From an uncultured Prevotellaceae bacterium (GTDB lineage Bacteria; Bacteroidota; Bacteroidia; Bacteroidales; Bacteroidaceae): 32,991 nt of DNA. The stretch lies in NCBI GenBank assembly GCA_900318885.1, contig ONMN01000022.1:1-32991 (forward strand), read 5' to 3'. Both the position numbers and the translations under genes were made by a program. The notes beneath the pieces are model-generated. The model worked only from the letters and a program-made list of their open reading frames with translations, was not told the DNA's origin and did not search any database. This document shows, one piece after another, positions 1 to 9,699 of this stretch (position 1 is the stretch's first letter; every line of letters begins with the position of its first letter).

Positions 1-1866
1 AATATCGTGGGGAACGAACTCGTGCAAGGGAGGATCGAGCAGACGGATGTTCACGGGCAGACCGTCCATAGCCTCGAGGATGCCCTTGAAGTCAGCCTTC
101 TGGTAAGGCAGCAGCTTAGCCAGTGCCTTCTCACGTCCAGCAACGCTGTCGGAGAGAATCATCTCACGCATAGCGATGATCTTCTTGTCCTCGAAGAACA
201 TGTGCTCAGTACGTGTCAGACCGATACCCTTAGCACCGAAGGCGCGAGCCACCTGTGCATCGTGTGGAGTATCAGCATTGGTACGAACCTGCAGCTTGGT
301 GTACTTGTCGCAGAGGTCCATCAGCTCCTTGAAGTCACCAGAGAGCTCAGCAGCCTTGGTGGGCACCTCGCCAGCGTAAACCTGACCAGTGGTACCATTC
401 AGAGAGATGTAGTCACCCTCCTTATATACAACGCCGTCAATCTCGACAGTCTTGTCCTTATAGCTAACGTTCAGGGCACCTACGCCTGATACGCAGCACT
501 TACCCATACCACGGGCAACCACAGCAGCGTGAGAGGTCATACCACCACGAGCGGTCAGGATACCCTCGGCAGCAGCCATACCAGCGAGGTCCTCAGGAGA
601 GGTCTCGATACGTACGAGCACTACCTTGTGGCCGTCCTCGTGCCAAGCCTTAGCGTCGTCAGCGTGGAATACAATCTGACCACAGGCAGCACCAGGAGAT
701 GCGGGCAGACCCTGAGCGATGACCTTAGCAGCAGAGAGAGCCTTCTTGTCGAATACGGGGTGCAACAGCTCGTCGAGCTTGTTGGGCTCGCAACGCATGA
801 TGGCGGTCTTCTCGTCGATCATACCCTCGTGGAGCAGGTCGATGGCAATCTTCACCATAGCAGCACCTGTGCGCTTACCGTTACGGGTCTGCAGGAACCA
901 CAGCTTGCCCTCCTGAACAGTAAACTCCATATCCTGCATATCGTGGTAGTGGTTCTCCAAGTTCTCCTGAATCTGATTCAGCTGTGCATAGGTCTCGGGC
1001 ATTGCCTCCTCCATAGAAGGATACTTGGCTACGCGCTCAGCCTCAGAGATGCCAGCACGCTCAGCCCAGCGCTGAGAGCCGATCTTGGTGATCTGCTGTG
1101 GGGTACGGATACCAGCCACAACGTCCTCACCCTGAGCATTTACGAGATACTCACCGTTGAAGAGGTTCTCACCATTAGCAGCATCACGGCTGAAGCATAC
1201 ACCAGTAGCAGAGGTGTCACCCATGTTACCGAATACCATAGCCATGACAGATACGGCTGTACCCCACTCGTCGGGAATACCTTCCATCTTACGATAGAGG
1301 ATAGCGCGCTCGTTCATCCAAGAACGGAACACAGCGCAGATAGCACCCCAGAGCTGCTCGATAGGATCGTTGGGGAACGGGTCGATGTCAGTCTTGTTGA
1401 CGGGCTTCATCTCCAGCACGACGTCACCGTACATCTGTACGAAACGACGGTAAGAGTCATATACGAAGTGAGGATTCTGGGTCTTGTTCACCATACCCTC
1501 AGCCACCTCGTCGTTCAGACCGAGGTTCAGGATGGTGTCCATCATACCAGGCATAGAAGCGCGGGCACCAGAACGTACAGAGACAAGCAGGGGATTCTCC
1601 TTGTCGCCGAACTTAGAGTTCATCAGTACCTCAATGTGCTTCACAGCAGCCATCACGTCGTCGTTCAGCAGCTCCATAATCTTTTGCTGACCAACCTGAT
1701 AGTACTCGTTACAGCAATCGGTTGTGATTGTGAAACCTGGAGGAACGGGAACACCAAGCAGGTTCATCTCGGCAAGGTTAGCACCCTTACCACCGAGTTC
1801 CTCACGCATTTTTGCATTACCTTCGGCCTTACCATTACCGAAGAGGTAAACTCTTTTTTGGCTCAT
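1..1866 (-). CDS. ppdK: Pyruvate, phosphate dikinase, N-terminal 622 residues (3' end off window)
   Basis: Interconverts pyruvate, ATP and phosphate with phosphoenolpyruvate, AMP and pyrophosphate in the cytoplasm, at the PEP/pyruvate node. The frame is open from the ATG at 1866 to base 1, so about 622 of the usual ~900 residues are present; the C-terminal PEP/pyruvate-binding barrel is mostly outside the window. The start reads MSQKRVYLFGNG, followed by the ATP-grasp region with GGKGANLAEM and PVPPGFTITTD. The swivelling phosphohistidine domain has the signature GGMTSHAAVVARGMG, with the catalytic His at residue 446 (codon 529-531). A promoter lies 51 bases upstream, so the gene is probably monocistronic. 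A 455-residue frame on the opposite strand is only a shadow. Identification is firm. Confidence 0.97.
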   Translation of the reverse strand, partial: MSQKRVYLFGNGKAEGNAKMREELGGKGANLAEMNLLGVPVPPGFTITTDCCNEYYQVGQQKIMELLNDDVMAAVKHIEVLMNSKFGDKENPLLVSVRSGARASMPGMMDTILNLGLNDEVAEGMVNKTQNPHFVYDSYRRFVQMYGDVVLEMKPVNKTDIDPFPNDPIEQLWGAICAVFRSWMNERAILYRKMEGIPDEWGTAVSVMAMVFGNMGDTSATGVCFSRDAANGENLFNGEYLVNAQGEDVVAGIRTPQQITKIGSQRWAERAGISEAERVAKYPSMEEAMPETYAQLNQIQENLENHYHDMQDMEFTVQEGKLWFLQTRNGKRTGAAMVKIAIDLLHEGMIDEKTAIMRCEPNKLDELLHPVFDKKALSAAKVIAQGLPASPGAACGQIVFHADDAKAWHEDGHKVVLVRIETSPEDLAGMAAAEGILTARGGMTSHAAVVARGMGKCCVSGVGALNVSYKDKTVEIDGVVYKEGDYISLNGTTGQVYAGEVPTKAAELSGDFKELMDLCDKYTKLQVRTNADTPHDAQVARAFGAKGIGLTRTEHMFFEDKKIIAMREMILSDSVAGREKALAKLLPYQKADFKGILEAMDGLPVNIRLLDPPLHEFVPHDI

Positions 1867-1916
1867 AAATTATTGTTTTCTATTGTTTATAAATAATAAA
1901 TAGTATTCACGAAGTG

Positions 1917-1947
1917 CAAAGATACAACTTTTTTCTAATTCCTGCAA
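1917..1947 (-). promoter_or_regulatory. Bacteroidota-type promoter of ppdK
   Basis: On the minus strand a -7 element TATCTTTG (1924-1917) is preceded, after exactly 20 bases, by TTG (1947-1945). This fits the Bacteroidota sigma-ABfr consensus TTTG-N19-21-TAnnTTTG. It leaves a roughly 45-base leader before the ppdK ATG. It lies only about 25 bases beyond the stop of the upstream DUF5715 gene, and no terminator hairpin is visible between them. Confidence 0.8.
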
Positions 1948-1970
1948 GGATTTAGCATTTTTTTTGATTG

Positions 1971-2690
1971 TTATCGCACTGTCATGTGGAAACAACCCTG
2001 CTTGACTTCGTATTTGATATAGCAACGGCCCTCATTGCGCTTGTCGCGGAGAACTTCGGAGAGTACCCACTTGAGGGTGTCGTCGCGGACGGGTCGCGTG
2101 ACGGGATGGTAACGGTTGTAACAGATATCAATCGTGGTACCAAACAGATGGCATGAGCGTTCGGTAGCATTGGGATTGTGACGTTGCAGCTTCGCTACGT
2201 CATCCATCGAACGAAGGATGCTGGTGACGATGAGCTGGTTGAAGGGAATGCCCTTGTTGTAGAGACTGTCGTAGAAGGCCTGGCCAATGTCCTGCAACAG
2301 CGTGGCGGCACGCGGTACAAGATAGGGAATGGAGCTGGAGAGGCGGTCAACATGCCAGTATGGACTTTCGCCGACATATACCAGTTCCTTTTTGCGTTTC
2401 TCGGCATCTTCGCGGTTTTGCACAGGACGTACGCCCCAACGTTCGGCAGCGACAATCTGGACGCTCTGGCTATCGGGGAATTCAACCTTGTAGTTGGCGA
2501 CGCCACGAATGCGATGATGATGGGTGGCAGTAAGCGCGGTCGGTTCTTCCACTATGTCCTGCGGAGTGCTACGCGTAAGATAGCGGACACCCCATAACAG
2601 GGCAACTACGACAAAGAAGCCGATGGTAAACTGTAGTTTGGTAGGATTCTTTATTTTCTTTATTATACTTCTAACTTCTTCTAACTTCAT
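1971..2690 (-). CDS. DUF5715 / peptidase M15-like membrane-anchored protein
   Basis: 239 residues from the ATG at 2690; longer upstream starts would run into the preceding gene. A single membrane segment at about residues 20-38 suggests an inner-membrane anchor with a periplasmic domain. The sequence SCHLFGTTID (179-188) has the spacing S-x-H-x(6)-D of the zinc site of M15/VanY-type D,D-carboxypeptidases, and GCFHMTV near the C-terminus (His235) could supply the third ligand. The family is recognised as DUF5715 from memory; a peptidoglycan-peptidase role is inference. The gene follows the TPR gene by 13 bases, so it probably ends the leu operon transcript. Confidence 0.75.
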   Translation of the reverse strand: MKLEEVRSIIKKIKNPTKLQFTIGFFVVVALLWGVRYLTRSTPQDIVEEPTALTATHHHRIRGVANYKVEFPDSQSVQIVAAERWGVRPVQNREDAEKRKKELVYVGESPYWHVDRLSSSIPYLVPRAATLLQDIGQAFYDSLYNKGIPFNQLIVTSILRSMDDVAKLQRHNPNATERSCHLFGTTIDICYNRYHPVTRPVRDDTLKWVLSEVLRDKRNEGRCYIKYEVKQGCFHMTVR

Positions 2691-2700
2691 GTAACTTCTC
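2668..2700 (-). repeat. Low-complexity AAGTTAGAAG-type spacer over a gene start
   Basis: On the minus strand the bases around the DUF5715 start are repeated GAAGTTA/GAAGTTAGAA units. They cover the ribosome-binding region and encode the first residues MKLEEVRS. Similar AGTTAGAAG-like spacers appear at 15864-15892 and 21667-21703. Confidence 0.5.
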
Positions 2701-2703
2701 TTA

Positions 2704-3384
2704 TTATCGTTTACATTTCCAGTACCAGTCGTTGAACATACTTTTAGGAATACCTCTGCTGACAGCAGCATCAAGTACACGACGAGCTTCTCTGCGGCGT
2801 TCGAGCACCAGCAGCAAGTCAACGTGGTTAATGACATAGACGGGATCAAGCGGGGAAAGTTCCTCTGCGCGCTGCCAGTCGTAAAGCGCTGCTTCGTCCT
2901 GTTTCAGCTGGCGCTCCAAATTGGCTCGGGCAACATAGCCTACAGCCGAGTCCGGATGCTGTTGGATCAGCTGGTTGAGATTGTCGAGTGCATCTTGTTT
3001 GCGTCCCATTTGTTGCAGTACGACCGCCAACGACAGGCGTCCTTCGAAATGACGTGGCACGATGGCCAACAGGTCGTTGAGGTCGTTGCGTGCCAAATCG
3101 AAACGTCGCATGTGCGTGTAGGCGTAAGCACGATAGAATAAGGCTGCAGGATTGCGTTCCTCGTGTCGAAGGACAAGTCCGTACTCATCGATAGCATATT
3201 GCCATTGCTGGAGTTGCAGGTTGGCATTGGCCTTGCGCAGATGCAGTTCCGTTGACCATTGCGACTCGGCAATCTGTTTGTTGATAGCCGTCAGCGAGTC
3301 GCGCCAGTTTTCCTGAGCCTGTAAAGTAAGTTGCGACTGAGTCGCAACAAACAGCAAAACCAGCATCAGGCCTCTCCGCAACAT
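2704..3384 (-). CDS. Periplasmic tetratricopeptide-repeat protein
   Basis: 226 residues from the ATG at 3384, chosen because it begins a clear signal peptide (MLRRGLMLVLLFVATQSQ, cleavage near LQAQ) and lies 5 bases after the leuB stop with AAAGG upstream. The alternative ATG at 3420 would overlap leuB and spoil the signal peptide. Five TPR-like helical pairs run from about residue 46 to 205, with typical patterns such as ALFYRAYAYTHMRRFDLARNDL in one unit. TPRs mediate protein-protein contacts, so no catalytic role is expected. Its position directly behind leuB suggests co-transcription, but a link to leucine metabolism is not evident; it may simply share the mRNA with the M15-like gene. Confidence 0.85.
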   Translation of the reverse strand: MLRRGLMLVLLFVATQSQLTLQAQENWRDSLTAINKQIAESQWSTELHLRKANANLQLQQWQYAIDEYGLVLRHEERNPAALFYRAYAYTHMRRFDLARNDLNDLLAIVPRHFEGRLSLAVVLQQMGRKQDALDNLNQLIQQHPDSAVGYVARANLERQLKQDEAALYDWQRAEELSPLDPVYVINHVDLLLVLERRREARRVLDAAVSRGIPKSMFNDWYWKCKR

Positions 3385-3389
3385 AACTA

Positions 3390-4451
3390 TCAGGCCTTTT
3401 CGATATACTCTACTATCCATTGACCTACTTCTTTAGTTCCGTATTTCTTGCCACCCTCAACTTGGATTTCAGGGGTGCGGACGTTAGCATCCAGCGAGGC
3501 ATTGACGGCCTCACGAACAAGAGCGCCCTCCTTATTAAGTCCAAAGTGCTCCAGCAGCATAGCGGCAGAGAGAATCTGTGCCAGCGGATTGGCGAGGTTC
3601 TGACCAGCAGCCTGCGGCCATGAGCCGTGAACAGGTTCAAAAAGTGGGGTGTGCTCTCCCAACGACGACGAGGGCTGGAGTCCCATAGAACCCGTGATGC
3701 AGGAGGTCTCGTCGGTCAGGATGTCGCCAAAAGTATTCTCCGTCACGATGACATCAAAGAAACGGGGCTCCGTAAGTACACGCATCGAGGCATTATCGAT
3801 AAACATATAATCGGTAGTGACCTCAGGATACTGAGGCTCCATCTCCTTGGCTATCTGGCGCCACAGACGACTGGACGCCAAGACATTAGCCTTATCGACA
3901 ACGGTGAGGTGCTTACGACGCGTCATAGCCATCTCGAAGGCAACCTTCAGGATGCGCTCAATCTCAGGACGTGTATAGATATTGGTGTCGAAAGCCATAT
4001 CGTTGTCCTGATGCTTATCACCAAAATACATGCCACCCGTCAGTTCGCGGATGACCACGAAATCGGCACCACGCAGCAGTTCCTCCTTCAGCGGCGATTT
4101 GTGCAGCAGGCAATCAAACGTGGCCACAGGACGGATGTTGGCAAAGAGTCCGAGTTTCTTGCGCATAGCCAGTAAGCCTGTCTCTGGACGCATCTTCAGC
4201 GTGGGATTATTATCGTATTTCAAATCGCCAACAGCAGCGAAGAGTACTGCATCAGCACGCATGCATACATCATGAGTCGCATCTGGATAGGCATCGCCAC
4301 AGGCATCAATAGCACAGGCACCCACCAGCGCTTCCTCATACTCGAATTCATGACCACATTTCTTGGCAATGGCGTTCATTACTGCCACACCTTGTTTCAT
4401 AATCTCTGGGCCAATGCCGTCACCAGCCAATACCGCAATTTTCAGTTTCAT
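3390..4451 (-). CDS. leuB: 3-isopropylmalate dehydrogenase
   Basis: 353 residues, the normal family length. It oxidises and decarboxylates 3-isopropylmalate to 2-ketoisocaproate with NAD+ in the cytoplasm. Diagnostic segments are the N-terminal [10 protein letters not shown], the substrate-binding [39 protein letters not shown], and the metal/NAD region [19 protein letters not shown] with EPVHGSWP. The start lies 4 bases after the cimA stop. Because cimA precedes it, the same enzyme probably also converts 3-methylmalate to 2-ketobutyrate for isoleucine; LeuB enzymes serve both steps in organisms with the citramalate route. Confidence 0.97.
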   Translation of the reverse strand: MKLKIAVLAGDGIGPEIMKQGVAVMNAIAKKCGHEFEYEEALVGACAIDACGDAYPDATHDVCMRADAVLFAAVGDLKYDNNPTLKMRPETGLLAMRKKLGLFANIRPVATFDCLLHKSPLKEELLRGADFVVIRELTGGMYFGDKHQDNDMAFDTNIYTRPEIERILKVAFEMAMTRRKHLTVVDKANVLASSRLWRQIAKEMEPQYPEVTTDYMFIDNASMRVLTEPRFFDVIVTENTFGDILTDETSCITGSMGLQPSSSLGEHTPLFEPVHGSWPQAAGQNLANPLAQILSAAMLLEHFGLNKEGALVREAVNASLDANVRTPEIQVEGGKKYGTKEVGQWIVEYIEKA

Positions 4452-4455
4452 ATTT

Positions 4456-4475
4456 TTATTTCGTTATTTCGTTTT
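4456..4475 (-). repeat. ATAACGAA repeat at the cimA 3' end
   Basis: On the minus strand the end of cimA reads GAAAACGAAATAACGAAATA, so the last codons (Glu-Asn-Glu-Ile-Thr-Lys-stop) consist of CGAAATAA repeats. The same unit occurs at 14195-14230 and 20973-21024, each time right at or just behind a stop codon. Confidence 0.55.
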
Positions 4476-6030
4476 CAATAATGTTCAGCATCTTGAATGT
4501 CGCCTTGATGGCAGCTTCCGTCTGGTCAGCATCGAGGCCACGTGTACGAATCATCTTACCATTGTCGTTCCACGTGATGACTGTCTGTACCAATGCATCA
4601 GTCCGTCCACCAGGAGGAATGGTGACCTGATAGTTGGCCAGAATGGGGAATGTACGGTCGAGATACTTCTTGTAAATATATCGAAGCGCTTTGACGAAGG
4701 CGTCGTACTGACCATCGCCCGTGCCTGCGGCTTCGTACTGTTGACCATTAATTTCAACTTTAACATTTGCTCCAGGGCGCAAGCCATAAGCCGTTGATAC
4801 AACGTAACTTATCAACTTTACTTTATCGTCAGAACTGTCGTGTTTCAACACATCAGAAACGATAAAGGGCAGGTCTTCCTGAGTCACGATTTCCTTCTTG
4901 TCACCCAACTCCGTGATGCGCTCCGTCACACGGCGCGTCTGCTCAGGAGTCAGTTCCAGTCCAAGTTCTTCGAGGTTCTTAGCGATATTGGCCTTACCGC
5001 TATTCTTACCCAGCGCATACTCACGCTTACGACCAAAACGCTCTGGCATCAACTCATTGTAGTAAAGCTTGTCTTTCGTATCACCATCGGCATGCACACC
5101 AGCCACTTGCGTAAACACGTTCTCGCCAACAATCGGCTGATTGGGGGCAACGGAGATACCGCTGAAACTCTCGACCATTCGCGAGAGGTCGTTCAACTGG
5201 CTCTCCACTATATTCGTCTTGGCATGGAACTGGTCCTTCAGGATAGCCTGCACGGAAGCCATCGGCGCATTGCCGCAACGTTCCCCTAACCCATTGACGG
5301 TGACGTGAAGACCACGCGCACCACTATAGACAGCCGCCAGCGAGTTGGATACAGCCAAGTCGTAATCGTTATGTGCGTGGAAGTCGAAGTGCACCTCTGG
5401 GTAGCGCTTGATCATCTTGCGGAAATAGTCAATAACCTGCAGGGGATTCATTACGCCCAACGTATCGGGCAGCATAAAACGGGCTATTTGCTTTTGGCTA
5501 TTAGCAGTTAGCGTGTCCATCAACTGATAAACGTATTCGGGCGAATCCTTCATACCGTTCGACCAGTCTTCAAGATAGAGATTCACGCTGATGCCCTTGC
5601 TGGCAGCATATTCTAACTCCTTCTTGATGTCACCAATATGCTCCTCTGGCGTCTTGTGCAACTGGTGGGTGCAATGCTTCAGGGAGCCCTTCGCCAACAA
5701 GTTGACGACCTTTCCGCCACACTCGGCAATCCAGTCTATCGACTTGCCACCATCCACGAAGCCCAACACCTCGACGCGCTCCAGCAGTCCGTTCTTCTGG
5801 GCATAGGTGCATATCTTGGTAACGGCCTCACGTTCGCCTTCCGATACACGTGCCGAGGCAATCTCGATACGATCGACGTTAACGTCAGACAATAGCTTTC
5901 GTGCCATCACCAGCTTCTCATGGGGCAGGAACGACACGCCATTGGTCTGCTCACCGTCGCGCAATGTAGCGTCCATAATCTCCACGAAGGGCACCATACT
6001 CTGATATGTATTTACCTTCTCTGCTCCCAT
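4456..6030 (-). CDS. cimA: (R)-citramalate synthase, Leptospira type
   Basis: 524 residues. It is predicted to condense pyruvate with acetyl-CoA to (R)-citramalate, the first step of the threonine-independent isoleucine route. The catalytic barrel has LRDGEQ (Arg24, Asp25) and the metal-binding HAHND (His218, His220), then NGLGERCGN; a LeuA-type allosteric domain follows (about 390-524). Compared from memory with Leptospira interrogans CimA, the three hydrophobic residues reported to select pyruvate (Leu81, Leu104, Tyr144) correspond to Leu89 (EVLGFVDG), Leu112 (NLLAKGS) and Tyr152 (YLEDWS) here. The LeuA of this operon instead has a His (RIHTGIG) at the second site. Its start overlaps leuD by 19 bases, implying translational coupling. 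Automated pipelines may label it a second 2-isopropylmalate synthase. Confidence 0.9.
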   Translation of the reverse strand: MGAEKVNTYQSMVPFVEIMDATLRDGEQTNGVSFLPHEKLVMARKLLSDVNVDRIEIASARVSEGEREAVTKICTYAQKNGLLERVEVLGFVDGGKSIDWIAECGGKVVNLLAKGSLKHCTHQLHKTPEEHIGDIKKELEYAASKGISVNLYLEDWSNGMKDSPEYVYQLMDTLTANSQKQIARFMLPDTLGVMNPLQVIDYFRKMIKRYPEVHFDFHAHNDYDLAVSNSLAAVYSGARGLHVTVNGLGERCGNAPMASVQAILKDQFHAKTNIVESQLNDLSRMVESFSGISVAPNQPIVGENVFTQVAGVHADGDTKDKLYYNELMPERFGRKREYALGKNSGKANIAKNLEELGLELTPEQTRRVTERITELGDKKEIVTQEDLPFIVSDVLKHDSSDDKVKLISYVVSTAYGLRPGANVKVEINGQQYEAAGTGDGQYDAFVKALRYIYKKYLDRTFPILANYQVTIPPGGRTDALVQTVITWNDNGKMIRTRGLDADQTEAAIKATFKMLNIIENEITK

Positions 6031-6605
6031 GCTTCTATCTTATTTTTATTTGCCACGAGAAAATCGATATCATCCAATCCGTTCACCAGACAATGCTTCT
6101 TGTAGCCGTTGATATCAAAGTGCTCAGAATGGCCCGTCGTGAGATTGGTAACCGTCTGGTTGGGCAGATCAACCTCGACCTGAGCATCAGGATTGTCTTG
6201 AATAGTCGAAAACAATTCAGACAGGAAAGATTCTGACACCTGCACGGGCAACACGAAATTGTTCAGTTCGTTGTTCTTGTGGATATCGGCAAAGAACGAC
6301 GAGATAACCACGCGGAAACCATAGCCTGCAATGGCCCAAGCTGCATGTTCACGCGATGAGCCGGAACCAAAGTTCTTGCCAGCCACAAGGATGCAGCCCT
6401 TGTACTTAGGATTGTTGAGAACAAAGTCCTCATTCACGCTACCATCTGCGTTATATCGCCAGTCGCGAAACAGGTTGTCGCCAAAGAACTTCTCCTCTTT
6501 GGTGGTTGCCTTGAGGAAGCGTGCGGGGATAATCTGGTCGGTGTCCACATTCTCCAACGGAAGGGGCACACAAGTCGATGTTATGATGTCAAATTTCTGT
6601 TTCAT
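6012..6605 (-). CDS. leuD: 3-isopropylmalate dehydratase, small subunit
   Basis: 197 residues, normal for the family. It forms the swivel subunit of isopropylmalate isomerase with LeuC and should also isomerise citramalate to 3-methylmalate. The start at 6605 is set by the family N-terminus ([20 protein letters not shown], then [11 protein letters not shown]) and by an ATGA overlap with the leuC stop. Recognisable segments are [13 protein letters not shown], the substrate-binding loop, and [13 protein letters not shown] longer in-frame extension upstream lies inside leuC and is not real. The 3' end overlaps cimA by 19 bases. Confidence 0.96.
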   Translation of the reverse strand: MKQKFDIITSTCVPLPLENVDTDQIIPARFLKATTKEEKFFGDNLFRDWRYNADGSVNEDFVLNNPKYKGCILVAGKNFGSGSSREHAAWAIAGYGFRVVISSFFADIHKNNELNNFVLPVQVSESFLSELFSTIQDNPDAQVEVDLPNQTVTNLTTGHSEHFDINGYKKHCLVNGLDDIDFLVANKNKIEAWEQRR

Positions 6606-7978
6606 AATAGTGTTCTTGGGTCGGTTATTACTCCTGTGACGGCAGCTGCGGCAGCTACTAAAGGCGATGCAAGGATGGTACGCGAACCTGGTCCCTGACG
6701 ACCCTCGAAATTGCGGTTCGAAGTCGATACGGCATATTTTCCGGCAGGCACCTTGTCGTCGTTCATAGCGAGGCAAGCCGAACAGCCAGGCTGACGAATT
6801 TCGAAGCCGGATGCTTCAAGTACACGATCCAAGCCTTCGTCTTCAATCTGCTGGCGGACAGCCCATGAGCCAGGCACCAGCCAAGCCACAACGTTATCAG
6901 CCTTCTTGCGACCCTTCACGATAGACGCAAAGGCGCGGAAGTCCTCGATGCGCCCATTGGTGCAAGCACCCAAAAATACGTAGTCTATCTTCCTACCCAG
7001 CAGACACTCACCAGCCTTGAAGCCCATATATTGCAGGGCCTTCTCGAAGTTGGCATCACCACTCGCAGGAATGGTCTCCGTGATACCAATGCCCATACCT
7101 GGATTGGTGCCATAAGTGATGCGTGGCTCGATATCTTTGGCGTCGAACACCAGTTCCTTGTCGAACACGGCATCGTCGCCACTCTTCAGCGTCTTCCAAT
7201 AAGCAACGGCTCTCTCCCACTCTTCGCCCTTAGGGGCATATTCTTTACCTTTGACGTAATCAAAGGTCACTTCATCTGGTGCGATGAAACCACCACGGGC
7301 ACCCATCTCTATCGACAGGTTGCAGAGCGTCAGACGGCCCTCCATCGTGAGGTTCTCAACCACTTCACCAGCATACTCGACAAAATAACCCGTGGCACCA
7401 CTCGTCGTCAATTTCGCCATCAGGTACAGCGCAACGTCCTTTGCTGTCACGCCCTTACCTAGCGTACCATTAATCGTGATGCGCATCGACTTTGGTTTCT
7501 GTTGCAGAATGCATTGGGAAGCCATCACCATCTCTACCTCCGACGTGCCGATACCAAAGGCCACAGCGCCCATCGCGCCATGCGTAGACGTGTGGGAGTC
7601 GCCACAAACAATCGTCATGCCTGGCAGCGAAAGTCCCTTTTCAGGGCCTACCACGTGGATAATACCGTTGTCCTTCGAGTACATGCCGAAATGCTTCAAG
7701 CCGAAGTCCTGCGCATTCTTGGCCAACGTATCCACCTGCGTCTTCGACACGGGGTCCTCGATGGGTTTGTCTTGATCGTGCGTTGGCGTGTTGTGGTCGG
7801 GCATGCAAACAATCTGCTCAGGACGGAAACACTGAAATCCCCTTGCACGCATACCCTCAAAGGCCTGCGGAGACGTCACTTCGTGGCAATACAGGCGGTC
7901 GATGTACAACTGCGTAGGCCCGTCGTCAACCACCTGCACCACATGCTTGTCCCATATCTTGTCGAAAAGCGTGTTCAT
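6602..7978 (-). CDS. leuC: 3-isopropylmalate dehydratase, large subunit
   Basis: 458 residues, close to the usual ~465. An aconitase-family iron-sulfur enzyme that isomerises 2- to 3-isopropylmalate with LeuD. The 4Fe-4S ligands lie in GACTNGR and in the [10 protein letters not shown] pair; [14 protein letters not shown] is the aconitase signature near the N-terminal third. It begins in an ATGA overlap with leuA and ends in an ATGA overlap with leuD, so the three genes are translationally coupled. Confidence 0.97.
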   Translation of the reverse strand: MNTLFDKIWDKHVVQVVDDGPTQLYIDRLYCHEVTSPQAFEGMRARGFQCFRPEQIVCMPDHNTPTHDQDKPIEDPVSKTQVDTLAKNAQDFGLKHFGMYSKDNGIIHVVGPEKGLSLPGMTIVCGDSHTSTHGAMGAVAFGIGTSEVEMVMASQCILQQKPKSMRITINGTLGKGVTAKDVALYLMAKLTTSGATGYFVEYAGEVVENLTMEGRLTLCNLSIEMGARGGFIAPDEVTFDYVKGKEYAPKGEEWERAVAYWKTLKSGDDAVFDKELVFDAKDIEPRITYGTNPGMGIGITETIPASGDANFEKALQYMGFKAGECLLGRKIDYVFLGACTNGRIEDFRAFASIVKGRKKADNVVAWLVPGSWAVRQQIEDEGLDRVLEASGFEIRQPGCSACLAMNDDKVPAGKYAVSTSNRNFEGRQGPGSRTILASPLVAAAAAVTGVITDPRTLL

Positions 7979-9477
7979 TGTTTCTTAAATTTGTTAATAC
8001 AGTCGATATATGCTTCCACAGAAGCCGTCACGATGTCGGTATTGGCACCAAAGCCGTAGTAGAGACTGCCGTCGTACTCTACCTGCATGTGCACCTTACC
8101 CACATCGTCGCTTCCTTTCGAGATGGCCTGAATGGTAAACTCCTTCAGCGTCATCTGCTTCATGATAATCTTCTTCAGCGCCTTGATGGCAGCATCCACA
8201 GGGCCATTACCCGATGCCGCAGCTTCGAACTTCTGACCGCTGATGTCCAGTCCGATACTTGCCACCGACTTCACACCCTTGCCTGATGTTACCTGTAGGA
8301 AATCAAGGCGTACGGCGTGTGTTTCGGCTACATCGGCACCAGCCAGCATCATGACGTCGGCATCCGAGATTTCCTTCTTCTTGTCTGCCAATGCCAAGAA
8401 CTGCTCGTAGATCTTGTCTATCTTATGCTCATCGCTCACGTCCACACCGTTTATCATCAGGCGATGCTTCAAGGCAGCACGACCTGAGCGGGCTGTCAGC
8501 ACTATCGAGTCCACGTCGATGCCCACATCCTTGGGGTCTATGATTTCGTACGTGTGTACATTTTTCAATACGCCGTCCTGATGGATGCCGCTGCTGTGTG
8601 CAAAGGCGTTGCGACCTACAATGGCCTTGTTGGGCTGCACGGGCATGTTCATCAGACTCGACACCATGCGGCTCGTAGGATATATCTTCGTCGTATTGAT
8701 GTTGGTCTCAATATCCAGATGCTTGTGACACTTCAGAATCATCGCAATCTCCTCCAACGACGTGTTACCAGCACGCTCGCCAATGCCGTTCACGGTCACC
8801 TCCACCTGACGTGCACCAGCCAGCACACCGTTCAGCGTATTGGCCGTAGCCATGCCTAAGTCGTTGTGGCAGTGGGTCGATATGATGCAGGCGTCAATGC
8901 CGTCCACGTGCTCCTTCAGATACTTGATTTTGTCGTAGTACTCCTGTGGCAGACAGTAGCCCGTCGTATCAGGGATATTGATGACCGTTGCACCAGCCTT
9001 GATAACAGCCTCGACAACCTGCGCCAAATATTCGTTATCCGTCCGACCTGCATCCTCACAGTAGAACTCCACGTCGTCCACAAAGCGCTTGGCATACTTC
9101 GTCGCCTCGACGGCATGCTCCAGAATGCGTTCGCGCGTAGAATTGAACTTATACTTGATGTGTTCGTCGCTGGTGCCGATACCCGTATGGATGCGCTTGT
9201 GCTTGGCATACTGCAGGGCCTCGACAGCTACATCGATGTCGTGCTCAACGGCACGTGTCAGCGCACAAATCGTAGGCCACGTGACGGCCTTTGAAATCTC
9301 AATCACCGAGTTGTAATCACCCGGACTCGACACGGGGAATCCTGCTTCAATCACGTCCACGCCCAACTGCTCCAGCGCCTTAGCCACCTGAATCTTCTCT
9401 ACCGTGTTCAGCTGGCAACCAGGCACTTGTTCGCCGTCGCGTAGCGTCGTGTCGAAAATAAACAATCTGTCACTCAT
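7975..9477 (-). CDS. leuA: 2-isopropylmalate synthase
   Basis: 500 residues, standard bacterial LeuA length. It condenses 2-ketoisovalerate with acetyl-CoA, the committed step of leucine synthesis. Visible features are DTTLRDGEQ (Arg13, Asp14), [10 protein letters not shown] with His97 typical of LeuA, the metal site STHCHND (His202, His204), NGIGERAGN, and the C-terminal regulatory domain (about 390-500) for leucine feedback. It is the first structural gene of the operon and lies downstream of a Leu/Ile attenuator, so it is probably controlled both by transcription attenuation and by allostery. Confidence 0.97.
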   Translation of the reverse strand: MSDRLFIFDTTLRDGEQVPGCQLNTVEKIQVAKALEQLGVDVIEAGFPVSSPGDYNSVIEISKAVTWPTICALTRAVEHDIDVAVEALQYAKHKRIHTGIGTSDEHIKYKFNSTRERILEHAVEATKYAKRFVDDVEFYCEDAGRTDNEYLAQVVEAVIKAGATVINIPDTTGYCLPQEYYDKIKYLKEHVDGIDACIISTHCHNDLGMATANTLNGVLAGARQVEVTVNGIGERAGNTSLEEIAMILKCHKHLDIETNINTTKIYPTSRMVSSLMNMPVQPNKAIVGRNAFAHSSGIHQDGVLKNVHTYEIIDPKDVGIDVDSIVLTARSGRAALKHRLMINGVDVSDEHKIDKIYEQFLALADKKKEISDADVMMLAGADVAETHAVRLDFLQVTSGKGVKSVASIGLDISGQKFEAAASGNGPVDAAIKALKKIIMKQMTLKEFTIQAISKGSDDVGKVHMQVEYDGSLYYGFGANTDIVTASVEAYIDCINKFKKQ

Positions 9478-9525
9478 CTCAGTCTAATTATATGTGTTAA
9501 ATTACTGTTTTCTTTTATCTCTTAA

Positions 9526-9564
9526 TACAAAAAAGCCTCTCTACACCCGGAAGTGAGAAAGGCT
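9526..9564 (-). terminator. Attenuator terminator of the leu operon leader
   Basis: On the minus strand AGCCTTTCTC (9564-9555) can pair with GAGAGGCT (9541-9534), with a two-base bulge and a loop of 13 bases, and is followed immediately by six T. It stands about 50 bases before leuA and inside the leader transcript, as expected of an attenuator and not of an end-of-operon terminator. Its 5' arm and loop contain the TCACTTCCGG that also pairs with the leader-peptide region. Confidence 0.85.
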
Positions 9565-9616
9565 CTGTATCGTATCGTCTTATACCTTAATTATATACAT
9601 ACCCTATCACTTCCGG
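9547..9616 (-). promoter_or_regulatory. Antiterminator pairing in the leu leader RNA
   Basis: CCGGAAGTGA (9616-9607, within the last third of the leader peptide frame) is perfectly complementary to TCACTTCCGG (9556-9547, within the terminator hairpin). The two structures are mutually exclusive. A ribosome stalled at the Leu/Ile codons (about 9662-9633) would leave the upstream arm free, form this helix and allow read-through into leuA. A ribosome reaching the leader stop codon at 9591 would cover or crowd the arm and let the terminator form. This mechanism is inference from the geometry. Confidence 0.8.
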
Positions 9617-9671
9617 CAGCTTGACGCAGTCGAATAATAATCAGGTTGCTAATCAGGTGTAGACTTTTCAT
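9591..9671 (-). CDS. Leu/Ile-rich leader peptide of the leu operon (26 aa)
   Basis: A 26-codon frame from the ATG at 9671 to the TAA at 9591-9593, beginning MKSLHLISNLIIIRLRQ and ending in DRVCI. It holds four Leu (positions 4, 6, 10, 15) and five Ile (7, 11, 12, 13, 26), with three consecutive ATT codons at 11-13. It starts about 25 bases after the predicted transcription start and is preceded by an A-rich purine stretch. The position relative to the antiterminator and terminator is that of a classical attenuator peptide. Sensing isoleucine as well as leucine fits the presence of cimA in the operon. Confidence 0.85.
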   Translation of the reverse strand: MKSLHLISNLIIIRLRQAAGSDRVCI

Positions 9672-9699
9672 TTTTACTTTTTTTTTCGTTTATCGGCTG

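Noticed and set aside
529-1896. A 455-codon open frame on the plus strand
   Set aside because: It is antisense to ppdK, whose conserved motifs (phosphohistidine site, N-terminus) are unmistakable on the minus strand; the plus-strand translation shows no recognisable domain.
4736-4760. TTGACCATTAAT as a further heptamer array
   Set aside because: Only one unit is present, and it encodes the conserved cimA segment EINGQQYE, so the match is chance.
6606-6776. N-terminal extension of leuD to 6776
   Set aside because: It lies within leuC, and the family N-terminus [10 protein letters not shown] starts at 6605 in an ATGA overlap.
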